Below are positions 1-8,092 of a stretch of 64,000 nt of DNA, piece by piece. The notes beneath the pieces are model-generated. The model saw only the letters and a program-made list of their open reading frames with translations, ran no database searches and was not told where the DNA came from. The stretch is taken from the NCBI GenBank assembly GCA_965230345.1, contig CBDDKR010000001.1, forward strand, positions 1,054,001 through 1,118,000, read 5' to 3'. Within the stretch, counting starts at the first letter, position 1. Every line of letters begins with the position of its first letter. The position numbers were made by a program, and so were the translations under genes. Origin of the DNA: JADKBO01 sp965230345 (GTDB taxonomy: Bacteria > Bacteroidota > Bacteroidia > Chitinophagales > Saprospiraceae).

Positions 1-1
1 G

Positions 2-775
2 TTCTGGGACGAGAATTGGAATGTAGTCTATAGTCTAGGTGATCAATTAGAGGAGCTTATAGAAGAACCTGATCCTTTTAAAATATCAATCGTTGATGCC
101 AATGATAGCCTTGTATTATTTAGTGTTTATAAACAAGACTATTATTACTATGCTTATTTTATAAATACTAAAGGTGAATTAATAAAAAAAATAGATTTGG
201 ATATATCAACAACAGATTATAGTCTAATAAATAGATACAAGATTTATGAAGGTGGACTACTTGCAATAGGAACAAAAAGCTTTGATGATCCATCACTTAA
301 TAAATTAGAAATTCGTCGTATTGATGCAAATTCAGAACTTCTTGTATCTACGGGGTTTATTCCATTTAATCAAAGGATAATACCAAATTTAATTTTTACC
401 GAGATGGATGATTTAGTTGTTCACGGTTGGCAATTTAAGGATACTCTATTTAATGGTATTAATGGCAATCATCTACAAGGATCAACTCATATAAAACTTG
501 ATAAGGTTAAAATTGGATTAATATCTAATATTGATCCAAGTATTCAAACGAATGAAATAGCAATTTACCCCAACCCAACCACAAATGCTATACACTTTAC
601 AAATTTGGATGATGATTTGTTCGGATATATGGTATACGATAACCTCGGTATGTTAGTAGATGATGGAATATTAAACTCAAGCACATTGTCTTTAGCTCAT
701 TTGCCTACAGGACAGTACATCATTAGATTAAAAGGGAATAAAGGGATTTTCACAAAAAAAATAATTAAGATTTGA
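2..775 (+). CDS. T9SS-secreted protein, C-terminal part (5' truncated by window edge)
   Basis: The reading frame is open from the left window edge, so the true start lies outside and the first TTG/ATG codons inside are not starts. About 257 residues are visible. The last roughly 75 residues, beginning at the YPNPTTN motif and ending in KKIIKI, match the type A sorting domain that directs proteins through the type IX secretion system to the surface. The part before it has no motif I recognise. The next gene has an almost identical sorting domain, and the DNA similarity continues past the stop codon. Function of the cargo is unknown; it is probably an exported surface or extracellular protein. 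Confidence 0.8.
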   Translation, partial: FWDENWNVVYSLGDQLEELIEEPDPFKISIVDANDSLVLFSVYKQDYYYYAYFINTKGELIKKIDLDISTTDYSLINRYKIYEGGLLAIGTKSFDDPSLNKLEIRRIDANSELLVSTGFIPFNQRIIPNLIFTEMDDLVVHGWQFKDTLFNGINGNHLQGSTHIKLDKVKIGLISNIDPSIQTNEIAIYPNPTTNAIHFTNLDDDLFGYMVYDNLGMLVDDGILNSSTLSLAHLPTGQYIIRLKGNKGIFTKKIIKI

Positions 776-799
776 TTCAAAGCTTAATTGTGGTTATTG
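566..799 (+). repeat. Direct repeat copy A (sorting-domain coding sequence plus 3' flank)
   Basis: This 234-bp stretch recurs at 2334-2567 in the same orientation with no length change and only scattered substitutions. It covers the sorting domain codons, the stop codon and about 25 bp of noncoding flank (including CAAAGCTTAATTGTGGTTAT). Similarity extending beyond the stop codon points to DNA-level duplication or gene conversion rather than protein-level selection alone. Confidence 0.85.
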
Positions 800-905
800 G
801 ATATAGGGACTAGTTGGGGTCTAACCCTTTTTTTATGTTCAGATTTATGCTTCCGAACCTATTTATATAGATAAAAGTATTTTTATTATCCTTAATTATT
901 AATCC

Positions 906-2543
906 ATGAAATACTATTTACTTTTTTCGATTCTAATTTTATCAATGGATTGTTTTTGTCAGAATGAAACAATTCCATTGGAATTTTACGAAGTGGACCC
1001 TATTTGGGAACATGTTATTGTAGATTCAACTTTTAAAGAATCATCAGGGCAGAATATTTTAACGGAGTATACTTCTCTTACTATTAGAGACTTTAGAAGA
1101 ATTGATAATGAAGTTTACATATTATCTAATGGGTTGACTAATACTAAGTTTACAGATGAATATGGATTTGTCTTAGATAAAATTGATTTTGAAACTGGTG
1201 ATCTAATTTGGAAACACCACAATACGATATATAATGGCGGTAATCAAGATTCTTATAGATATATAACAATTAGAAAGGATCATGATATAGAGTTAGTTGG
1301 AGTACAACGATATAAACCTGATAGTACTGTGACACTGTCTTGGAAATATGGAGGATTAAACTCTCAGTCTATTCGAAAAGGTATAAACAAAGGATCTGGT
1401 GAATTATTACATACTTTCGTTGCTAAGGATAGTATATATAAAGACAATTTTCCTTGTAGACATTTTAAGCAATTTGCGCTAGAGGATGACTCACTTTACT
1501 TAACAGCCTTTATGATTGGTGAAAATTCGGCTACAGGGAATGGATATGACTATGGTGTTGATTATTATTTAATGGATCATGAAATGAATAAAATAGATGA
1601 ATCAAGACATTTGTTTTATGACACACTGGGTCCATTTTCTATAAATCAACCAAGTTTTTTAAATCGCTTAAACGAAAATACTTTGGTTAGTATAGCTTAT
1701 AAGGATAGATTGGATTCTTGGAATAATAATGGACTAAAAATGATGTGGACTGATATATCCGATCCATATCATATTAAGAATATTCGAAGTATTGATTATT
1801 CTGATATCGTTCCAGGATCGAAAGAGTCTTTTGTTACCTTAAGTTTCAAGACATTAGGAAACACGATTTATTTGGGGCATTATTATCCAAATTTTGATAT
1901 AGAGGATGGTGCAGCATACATTTTATGGCTTAATGAAGATGGCTCAATAAAAACATTTATTGGTCTACCCTATTATAATGATCACTTATATCAATATACA
2001 AATATGGTATATGCCAATGATCAGTTTGCCTATCTACTTGCTTTTCCTTCTAGTTCTGGTAGAGTTGGTTTCGATATTATACGAATCGTCGATGGTCGAG
2101 ATTCAGTGGAGTTTGTATCTTCCATCACAGCAAAAAATGAGGGTGAAAGCTTTGGACCTTACACCAATGAAGTATATGAAGATGGCTATATGTTGTTTAG
2201 TGGCTTGGTCAGTCGTGATGGACAAGCAATCAAGACCTCAACTAAAATGTTTTGCTTTAATACAGATGATTTAGGAATGAGTTTTGAGCCACTTGATACA
2301 GATGAAGTGGTAAATAGTCTAAACGTAAAGGTCTACCCTAACCCAACATCAAATGCTATACACTTTACAAATTTGGATGAGAATCTGTTCGAATATATGG
2401 TCTACGATAATCTGGGTATGTTAGTAGATGATGGAATATTAAACTCAAGCACATTGTCCTTAGCTCATTTGCCTACAGGGCAGTACATCATTAGATTAAA
2501 TGGAAATAAAGGGATTTTCACAACCAAAATAATTAAGATTTGA
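906..2543 (+). CDS. T9SS-secreted protein of unknown function
   Basis: This 545-residue protein has a signal peptide (hydrophobic residues 3-17, then CFCQ) and a type A T9SS sorting domain from about residue 477 (VYPNPTSN to KIIKI). The central 450 residues carry no motif I can name; aromatic- and Asp/Gly-rich strands at fairly regular spacing would suit a beta-propeller-like fold, but that is inference. The ATG follows a 130-bp gap after the preceding paralogous gene. The two genes share their 3' ends almost exactly, so they are probably a tandem family. Export across the outer membrane is well supported; the biochemical role is not. Confidence 0.85.
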   Translation: MKYYLLFSILILSMDCFCQNETIPLEFYEVDPIWEHVIVDSTFKESSGQNILTEYTSLTIRDFRRIDNEVYILSNGLTNTKFTDEYGFVLDKIDFETGDLIWKHHNTIYNGGNQDSYRYITIRKDHDIELVGVQRYKPDSTVTLSWKYGGLNSQSIRKGINKGSGELLHTFVAKDSIYKDNFPCRHFKQFALEDDSLYLTAFMIGENSATGNGYDYGVDYYLMDHEMNKIDESRHLFYDTLGPFSINQPSFLNRLNENTLVSIAYKDRLDSWNNNGLKMMWTDISDPYHIKNIRSIDYSDIVPGSKESFVTLSFKTLGNTIYLGHYYPNFDIEDGAAYILWLNEDGSIKTFIGLPYYNDHLYQYTNMVYANDQFAYLLAFPSSSGRVGFDIIRIVDGRDSVEFVSSITAKNEGESFGPYTNEVYEDGYMLFSGLVSRDGQAIKTSTKMFCFNTDDLGMSFEPLDTDEVVNSLNVKVYPNPTSNAIHFTNLDENLFEYMVYDNLGMLVDDGILNSSTLSLAHLPTGQYIIRLNGNKGIFTTKIIKI

Positions 2544-2567
2544 TTCAAAGCTTAATTGTGGTTATTG
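2334..2567 (+). repeat. Direct repeat copy B (sorting-domain coding sequence plus 3' flank)
   Basis: Partner of the repeat at 566-799, same orientation and same 234-bp length. It ends where the downstream flanks diverge, shortly after TGGTTATTG. Confidence 0.85.
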
Positions 2568-2596
2568 CATTTGAGCCTTAAGTATAATTTAATTTC

Positions 2597-3082
2597 TTAA
2601 TCCAAGTAGTTTTGAATACTGAAGGCTTCGGCATATGCGATTACTTCAGAAACCTCAAGTTCAGAATTATTTGATGGATCAATGGTGGTAACCTCATTTT
2701 GTAGGGTCTGCGCAGACATAAATCCACCATTATGGTCACTATTCGTCGGAAAGTTCACTGAACCAAGTAACAATGCTTCAGATTGGTAGTAAGAATAGGT
2801 ATAGAAATAATTAAAGAATAGTTGATACTCTGTTCCCGAATATTGTTCAACAATGGCCCACAGTTGATACTTGTGTCGTTCCTGAGCAAGGTACCCTTGA
2901 TAATGTTCATGAGCTCTATCATATAACGAATTAGTCGATCCTACATAAATTGGGACATACTTGTCATTTTTTAAATAGGTGATAAAGTATAAGCCAGAAT
3001 ATCCTTCTGGTACAGATTGCCAATGACTTAATGAAACTGCTTGTCCTATATTTGGAATCGAAATTTCTAGTGAATTTATCAT
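2597..3082 (-). CDS. GIY-YIG nuclease-like domain protein
   Basis: This 161-residue protein has a divergent GIY-YIG core: GLY at residues 30-32, YVG at 46-48, an Arg in YDRAHEH (R56), and a downstream Glu in SEALLLG (E102) followed by NFPTN. These correspond to the GIY, YIG, Arg and Glu/Asn elements of the nuclease fold. No other domain is fused, unlike UvrC or homing endonucleases. It stands alone, downstream of and convergent with the T9SS gene. Related stand-alone proteins occur widely, usually without known function; a nicking or repair role is possible. The family call is fairly secure, the activity is inference. Confidence 0.7.
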   Translation of the reverse strand: MINSLEISIPNIGQAVSLSHWQSVPEGYSGLYFITYLKNDKYVPIYVGSTNSLYDRAHEHYQGYLAQERHKYQLWAIVEQYSGTEYQLFFNYFYTYSYYQSEALLLGSVNFPTNSDHNGGFMSAQTLQNEVTTIDPSNNSELEVSEVIAYAEAFSIQNYLD

Positions 3083-3363
3083 TTTTATACTTTTTAGTTA
3101 ACTGATAATACAAAACTCCATACTTAAAGGTTGTTATTAAAGAGTAGTAATACGTGTTTGGGTAATTAGGTAAAAACTCTTAATACTAAGGCAGAATGAA
3201 CGTGGAAAGTGTCTTATGGATTTGGTACTTAATTATATTAATCAAATTGGTTTTCTAGATATATAATTGCCGAATTATAAGCGTTATTCTGAAATACTAA
3301 CATTTCTAATGTTAACCTCGTATTATCTATTGTATGCAATTAGTTGGTTTTGTGTGTAACGAA

Positions 3364-3498
3364 TGAAATCAATATTTTGTAAATTTTAAATTGATTTCAG
3401 TTTTTATTCAAATAGCATTCTGAATAAAATAGTCGCGTTTCAAGTGCTTTGCTGGTACTTGAATTTAGAGAGTTTCTTATCTTGAAACTCTCTTTTTT
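3364..3498 (+). ncRNA. Candidate structured RNA: four consecutive stem-loops ending in a terminator
   Basis: Four hairpins follow one another almost without gaps. They are TGAAATCAAT/ATTGATTTCA (3364-3373 with 3390-3399, 10 bp), TTTTATTCA/TGAATAAAA (3402-3410 with 3421-3429, 9 bp), TTCAAGT/ACTTGAA (3439-3445 with 3457-3463, 7 bp) and AGAGAGTTTC/GAAACTCTCT (3467-3476 with 3484-3493, 10 bp, followed by TTTTT). All stems are perfect. No clear TAnnTTTG promoter precedes it; TGGTTTTG at 3345-3352 is one mismatch away. It may be an independent small RNA. AT-rich sequence produces stems by chance, so covariation evidence is needed. Confidence 0.45.
3467..3498 (+). terminator. Rho-independent terminator
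   Basis: Perfect 10-bp stem AGAGAGTTTC/GAAACTCTCT with a 7-nt loop, then TTTTT. No gene on the plus strand ends just upstream, so it implies an unannotated plus-strand transcript. Confidence 0.7.
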
Positions 3499-3767
3499 AA
3501 TTGTTATTTATAATGTACGCTTTGAGTTTAAACAACATTTCATAGTTGTGAAATGTCTTCTTTCAGTAAGCTCTTGTTTACAATTTGCTTTAGTCGGGAT
3601 AAACACAAGAAATAGTATTGTTGTAAAAATTAAACTCGGTGTTTAATAAAAAACCTGAAAATCGAATAAATATTACTAAAAGTGAAAATAAATTACGTTA
3701 GTAACATTTTAAACGTCTTCAATAACTGAGGGAGAAAAATAACATTACACTAATTCTAAAAATAATA

Positions 3768-3775
3768 TACCTTTG
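3768..3775 (+). promoter_or_regulatory. Bacteroidota -7 element (TACCTTTG) for a small RNA
   Basis: Exact match to TAnnTTTG. No good -33 TTG at the usual spacing. It lies about 60 bp before a terminator hairpin with no coding frame between, so the transcript would be a short RNA. Confidence 0.45.
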
Positions 3776-3780
3776 AATTG

Positions 3781-3866
3781 TATTTGAATGAATAGAAAAT
3801 CATTCAATTTTCACAAATATTGGATGAGATTCAAGAGCTTAAGTGTTATACTTAAGCTCTTTTTTT
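3781..3866 (+). ncRNA. Candidate small RNA, about 85 nt
   Basis: A -7 promoter element lies just upstream (3768-3775). The predicted RNA has a 5' hairpin TTGAATGA/TCATTCAA (3784-3791 with 3800-3807, 8-nt loop), a single-stranded middle containing CACAAATATTGGATGAG, and a 3' terminator stem of 12 perfect pairs (AAGAGCTTAAGT/ACTTAAGCTCTT) followed by a U-tract. It faces the 3' end of glnS. No family is recognised. Promoter and terminator flanking a non-coding 85 nt make an expressed small RNA plausible; RNA-seq would decide it. Confidence 0.5.
3833..3866 (+). terminator. Rho-independent terminator
   Basis: Stem 3833-3844 with 3850-3861 (12 bp, perfect), then TTTTT. The U-tract lies on the plus strand side, so it serves the small RNA rather than glnS, although the hairpin may also slow polymerase leaving glnS. 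Confidence 0.75.
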
Positions 3867-3872
3867 GTTGCA

Positions 3873-5540
3873 TTATTTTTTTGGTTTATAACCTTCTTTT
3901 AAAGATACAGTTTTGTTGAATATAGGATTCATATCTGTAGATTCTTGATCTAAGGTGTAATATCCCAATCTCATAAATTGAAAATATGAACCTACCTCAG
4001 CATTTAAAAGTGCAGGTTCCATTACAGCGTTATGATTTTCGACTAACGAATCTGGATTTATAAAATCATAGATTTCTTTTCCATCATGATCTGCAGGCGT
4101 AGGATCAGTGTATAATTTGTCATAGTTCCTAATAGTGCAAGGAATGCCATGATTTTGAGAAACCCAGTGCAAGGTTCCTTTTGCCTTGATACCACTTACG
4201 TCTTCTCCACTCTTACTATCAGGGTAATAGCTACACAAAACTTCTGTCACATTGCCTTCTTCATCTTTAATAGCTTTTTCACAATGAACGATATATGCTC
4301 CTTTAAGTCGGACGTTTCTCCCTTCAGACAATCTAAAGTACTTTTTTGGGGCATCCGACATGAAATCATTTCGTTCGATCCAAAGGTTTTTACCAAATGG
4401 AACCTCTCTGGTAGAAGGATTCTCCTCCTCTGGATTGTTCACAAGTTGCAATTCTTCTTGTTGTCCTTCAGGATAATTTGTAATGGTCAATTTTATTGGG
4501 TCAGTCACTACCATTACACGATCAGCTATTTTGTTGAGTTCTTCTCTAACGCAAGACTCCAATAATTCGATTTCAATTAGGTTATCTCTCTTTGTAGTTC
4601 CTACCTTATCGTAGAATGCATGAAATGCTTTTGCGGGATATCCCCTTCTTCGCATTCCAGAGACTGTAGACATCCTTGGGTCATCCCATCCAGTTACATA
4701 TCCATCTTCTACAAGTTTTAAGAGCTTCCTTTTACTGGTTATCATATATGTAACATTCATTCTAGAAAACTCAATTTGACGCGAAGGAAATATCTCAAGA
4801 TTTTCTATAAACCAATTATACAAGGGTCTGTGATGGATGAATTCTAGTGAACACATCGAATGAGTAACACCTTCAATAGAATCTGATTGACCGTGAGCAA
4901 AATCATACATTGGATAGATGCACCATTCTCCTCCAGTTCTATGGTGGTCTACATGCTTTATTCTGTAAATTACTGGATCTCTCATATGCATGTTGGGGCT
5001 GGTCATATCAACCTTAGCTCTTAGAACTTTTTCCCCATCTTTAAATTCCCCATTTTTCATTCTTTCGAATAGATCCAAATTCTCTTCAATTGATCTATTT
5101 CTATATGGACTTTCAATACCAGGTTCGGAAGGTGTTTTCTTCATTTCTGCTATTTCTTCAGCTGTGCTATCATCAACATACGCTAGTCCTTTATTGATCA
5201 GTTTCTTAGCATATTCGAACAATGTATGAAAGTAGTCTGATGCAAAAAAGACATCTTTCCATTCATAACCTAACCATTCTATATCCTTTTTAATGGCTTC
5301 TACGTATTCTGTCTCTTCAGTAACTGGATTTGTATCATCAAATCTAAGATTTGTAACGCCACCAAACCTTTCTGCTATTTTAAAATTGATGGCAATGGCC
5401 TTAGTATGCCCAATATGTAAATATCCATTTGGCTCAGGTGGAAATCGTGTAACTACCTGACCATTATGCTTCCCATTCTTTATATCTTCTGCTATTATTT
5501 CTTCTAAAAAATTATAGCTTTTTTCAGCATTATCTGACAT
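3873..5540 (-). CDS. glnS: Glutaminyl-tRNA synthetase
   Basis: Charges tRNA-Gln with glutamine in the cytoplasm. This class I synthetase of 555 residues shows the HIGH motif at residues 42-45 within PPEPNGYLHIGH, the KMSKS-equivalent MITSKRK at 266-272, and the GlnRS-typical RFDDTNP and GWDDPRM segments. The C-terminal half matches the anticodon-binding beta-barrel region, and length agrees with the E. coli enzyme. It lies 33 bp downstream of argS on the same strand, so the two synthetases are probably co-transcribed. Presence of GlnRS suggests direct Gln charging rather than sole reliance on the GatCAB route. Confidence 0.98.
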   Translation of the reverse strand: MSDNAEKSYNFLEEIIAEDIKNGKHNGQVVTRFPPEPNGYLHIGHTKAIAINFKIAERFGGVTNLRFDDTNPVTEETEYVEAIKKDIEWLGYEWKDVFFASDYFHTLFEYAKKLINKGLAYVDDSTAEEIAEMKKTPSEPGIESPYRNRSIEENLDLFERMKNGEFKDGEKVLRAKVDMTSPNMHMRDPVIYRIKHVDHHRTGGEWCIYPMYDFAHGQSDSIEGVTHSMCSLEFIHHRPLYNWFIENLEIFPSRQIEFSRMNVTYMITSKRKLLKLVEDGYVTGWDDPRMSTVSGMRRRGYPAKAFHAFYDKVGTTKRDNLIEIELLESCVREELNKIADRVMVVTDPIKLTITNYPEGQQEELQLVNNPEEENPSTREVPFGKNLWIERNDFMSDAPKKYFRLSEGRNVRLKGAYIVHCEKAIKDEEGNVTEVLCSYYPDSKSGEDVSGIKAKGTLHWVSQNHGIPCTIRNYDKLYTDPTPADHDGKEIYDFINPDSLVENHNAVMEPALLNAEVGSYFQFMRLGYYTLDQESTDMNPIFNKTVSLKEGYKPKK

Positions 5541-5573
5541 TGCAATTTTTCTTAAAGTGTAATTTAATTGTTT

Positions 5574-7424
5574 TTACATTCGTTCTGGCATTTCGATGCC
5601 TAAGAGCAACATAGCCTTTTCTAATGTTTGACTTACGGCTGTGCTAAGACTAAGTCTGAATTCTTTAGCTTCTTCAGATTCAGCTTTTAGAATGCGTTGG
5701 TTATGGTAAAATCGATGATATTCTTTGGCTAAGACATAACAAAAGTTAGCAATGGTAGAAGGATCATACTGTTCTCCAGATTCCTTTATTTTATCAGGAT
5801 AATCCATTAATAACTTTAAAAGAGCTTTTTCCTCATTTGCTACATCTTGATATTTGCTATAATCAGGCTTTGCACTTGATTCATCCGAATTCTTACGAAG
5901 CACAGAATTGATGCGTACAAAAGCATTCTGAATATATGGACCTGTTTGTCCTTGCATATCCAGAGATTCTTTAGGATCAAAAGTCATTCTTTTTTTAGGG
6001 TTGACTTTAATTATAAAATATTTCAAAGCAGCCATCCCAATCCTTCTGATTACTTCATTTTTAGAGGTATCTGATAATTGATCTAACTCCCCTCTTTCTT
6101 TGGTAGATTCTCCAGCTTCAGATATCACATCTGCCATTAAGTCATCCGCGTCGACCACTGTTCCCTCTCTAGATTTCATTTTTCCTGTAGTTAGGTCCAC
6201 CATTCCGTAGGATAAATGATGAAGTCCATCCGCATAAGGTTCTTCAAATCGTTTTAGAATTTCAAATAACACCTTGAAATGGTAATCTTGTTCATCTGCT
6301 ACAGTATAAACCATTTTGTCTACACCATAGTCCTTATATCGTGCCATTGCAGTCCCAATGTCCTGAGTCATGTAGACGGACGTTCCATCACTACGAAGCA
6401 CAATTTTGTGATCCATTCCTACATCGGTAAGATCTACCCAAACACTCGAATCTTCTTTCTGATAGAAAATGCCTCTATCTAATCCCTTTCGTACAGCATC
6501 TTTACCCAAAAGGTAAGTATCAGATTCATAATACAATTGATCAAAATCTACACCAAGAGATTCGTAAGTCAAATCAAACCCTTGATAAACCCATGAATTC
6601 ATTTTGTTCCATAATGCTCTTACTTCATCATCATTAGCTTCCCACTTAAGCAACATATCTTTGGCATCTTCACCAAGAATAGAGTATTGGTTAAAGTATT
6701 GATTTTTATAGGCTTTGTAGAAAGCCTCGGAGGGTTGATCTTCTTTTCTTAATTTTTCATAGGTATTTTTTCCTTCTTCTGACTCTTGCCAAGCTTTGTA
6801 TTCTTCTTGAAATTTTTGTTCGAACAAAACGTAGTATTTACCTACGAAGTGATCTCCTTTTATCTGAGTTGTATCAGGTGTTTCCTCATTACCAAATTTC
6901 TGCCAGGCTAACATACTCTTACATATAGCAATACCACGATCATTGATCACCTGTACCTTTATTACCTCATACCCATTGGCTTCAAGAATATTAGAACAAG
7001 AGTGGCCTAAAAGAATATTTCTTATATGTCCAAGGTGAAGAGGTTTGTTGGTATTTGGTGAAGAATACTCCACCATTACCTTTTGACCATTTGAGGAATA
7101 ATGACCATAATTAGTCGTTGTATTAATCTGGGTCAAACAATCTATCCAAAATGAATCTTCCAATTCAATGTTTAAAAATCCTTTAATTGTATTTGTAGAT
7201 TTAACTTGAGAGGAATGATTGGTCATAAACTCACCTACCCTATTTCCAATCTGCTCCGGACCTTGTTTTAGTTGTTTAATAAATGGGAATAGTACGATGG
7301 TATAATCCCCTTCGAATTCTTTTTTTGTAGGGTTGATCAATATGGATTCTGTATTCAGCTCTACATCGTATATTGCATTAACTGCTTCTACAAAAACGGA
7401 CTTAATTGAATCTAAAAATAACAT
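5574..7424 (-). CDS. argS: Arginyl-tRNA synthetase
   Basis: Attaches arginine to tRNA-Arg. The 616-residue class I enzyme has an N-terminal additional domain, the HIGH-type motif HLGH at residues 130-133 in NTNKPLHLGHIRN, the GKMKSREG segment that replaces KMSKS in this clade, and a C-terminal DALR anticodon-binding domain with FCYVLAKEYHRFY. It precedes glnS by 33 bp, and a TATCTTTG promoter lies 27 bp upstream of its start. Confidence 0.98.
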   Translation of the reverse strand: MLFLDSIKSVFVEAVNAIYDVELNTESILINPTKKEFEGDYTIVLFPFIKQLKQGPEQIGNRVGEFMTNHSSQVKSTNTIKGFLNIELEDSFWIDCLTQINTTTNYGHYSSNGQKVMVEYSSPNTNKPLHLGHIRNILLGHSCSNILEANGYEVIKVQVINDRGIAICKSMLAWQKFGNEETPDTTQIKGDHFVGKYYVLFEQKFQEEYKAWQESEEGKNTYEKLRKEDQPSEAFYKAYKNQYFNQYSILGEDAKDMLLKWEANDDEVRALWNKMNSWVYQGFDLTYESLGVDFDQLYYESDTYLLGKDAVRKGLDRGIFYQKEDSSVWVDLTDVGMDHKIVLRSDGTSVYMTQDIGTAMARYKDYGVDKMVYTVADEQDYHFKVLFEILKRFEEPYADGLHHLSYGMVDLTTGKMKSREGTVVDADDLMADVISEAGESTKERGELDQLSDTSKNEVIRRIGMAALKYFIIKVNPKKRMTFDPKESLDMQGQTGPYIQNAFVRINSVLRKNSDESSAKPDYSKYQDVANEEKALLKLLMDYPDKIKESGEQYDPSTIANFCYVLAKEYHRFYHNQRILKAESEEAKEFRLSLSTAVSQTLEKAMLLLGIEMPERM

Positions 7425-7450
7425 TTACAATTCTATTGATGATAAGAAAA

Positions 7451-7458
7451 CAAAGATA
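7451..7458 (-). promoter_or_regulatory. -7 element of argS-glnS promoter (TATCTTTG)
   Basis: Exact TAnnTTTG on the minus strand, 27 bp before the argS start codon and between coaE and argS. No obvious -33 TTG. Confidence 0.55.
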
Positions 7459-7492
7459 GCAGTATTCTATGGCACGTTATGAATATATGCTC

Positions 7493-8092
7493 TTATTTTT
7501 GCTCTGGATATTTTTGGAGAAATGAATGTATTTTCAATACTTGGAGTATAAGTGATTCTTTCCCTGAATTATCAATGGTGAGGTGAGCATACTTGAGCTT
7601 CTCTTCCTCCGATATTTGATTATGTATTCTATTTTTAACTGCTTCATATGAAGTATTATCTCGCTTCATAACCCGTTGGATTCTAATTTCTTCCTTGGCT
7701 GTTACGAGAATTAACAAATCCAAGGTCTGATACGACTTGGATTCGATAAGCAAAGCAGCCTCTTTTAAAGTATATTTTGCCTCGCGATGTTGTTCAGTCC
7801 AAGCATTATAATCATCAGCTACTGCTGGGTGAACTATTGAATTAAGTTGTTGCAATAAGGCCTTGTCTTGAAAAACTTTAGAACCAATCCATTTTCGATT
7901 GAGTCGGCCGTTTCGAAAATAGGCTTGTTTTCCTAATAGATTTATTATAGAAGATTTAACCTTTTTATGTCCTGTCATCAATTGTTTAGCTCTAAGATCA
8001 GCATAGTAAACAGGAATATCTAAAACTTCGAATATTTTGGCTACTGTGCTTTTTCCTGAACCAATTCCACCAGTAATCCCAATTTTTAGCAT
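7493..8092 (-). CDS. coaE: Dephospho-CoA kinase
   Basis: Catalyses the last step of coenzyme A synthesis, ATP-dependent phosphorylation of the dephospho-CoA ribose 3'-OH. The 199-residue protein opens with the P-loop GGIGSGKST (residues 8-16), followed by YADLRAKQL and the HPAV motif of the family. Its ATG overlaps the stop codon of the upstream YigZ gene (TAATG on the minus strand), indicating translational coupling in a minus-strand operon with yigZ, an EamA transporter and ribH. Confidence 0.96.
   Translation of the reverse strand: MLKIGITGGIGSGKSTVAKIFEVLDIPVYYADLRAKQLMTGHKKVKSSIINLLGKQAYFRNGRLNRKWIGSKVFQDKALLQQLNSIVHPAVADDYNAWTEQHREAKYTLKEAALLIESKSYQTLDLLILVTAKEEIRIQRVMKRDNTSYEAVKNRIHNQISEEEKLKYAHLTIDNSGKESLILQVLKIHSFLQKYPEQK

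Larger units (their letters stand above)
3083..3872. other. 790-bp noncoding gap rich in stem-loops
   Basis: No convincing coding sequence; short frames here lack start context and similarity. It holds two candidate small RNAs on the plus strand (3364-3498 and 3781-3866), each closed by a hairpin plus U-tract, and another perfect 8-bp stem (ACATTTCA/TGAAATGT, about 3534-3555). No tRNA cloverleaf was seen. Confidence 0.6.

Noticed and set aside
197..775. Complete 192-residue gene starting at TTG 197
   Set aside because: The same frame is open without a stop to the window's left edge and the translated sequence continues smoothly, so it is the tail of a longer gene.
806..836. Possible terminator GGGT-CTA-ACCC plus seven Ts after the first gene
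   Set aside because: The stem is only 4 bp; the T-run is suggestive, but not enough for a confident terminator.
3449..3646. 65-codon frame in the 3.1-3.9 kb gap
   Set aside because: It starts inside the hairpin array, runs through the terminator and encodes a low-complexity hydrophobic stretch without a ribosome-binding site or recognisable similarity.
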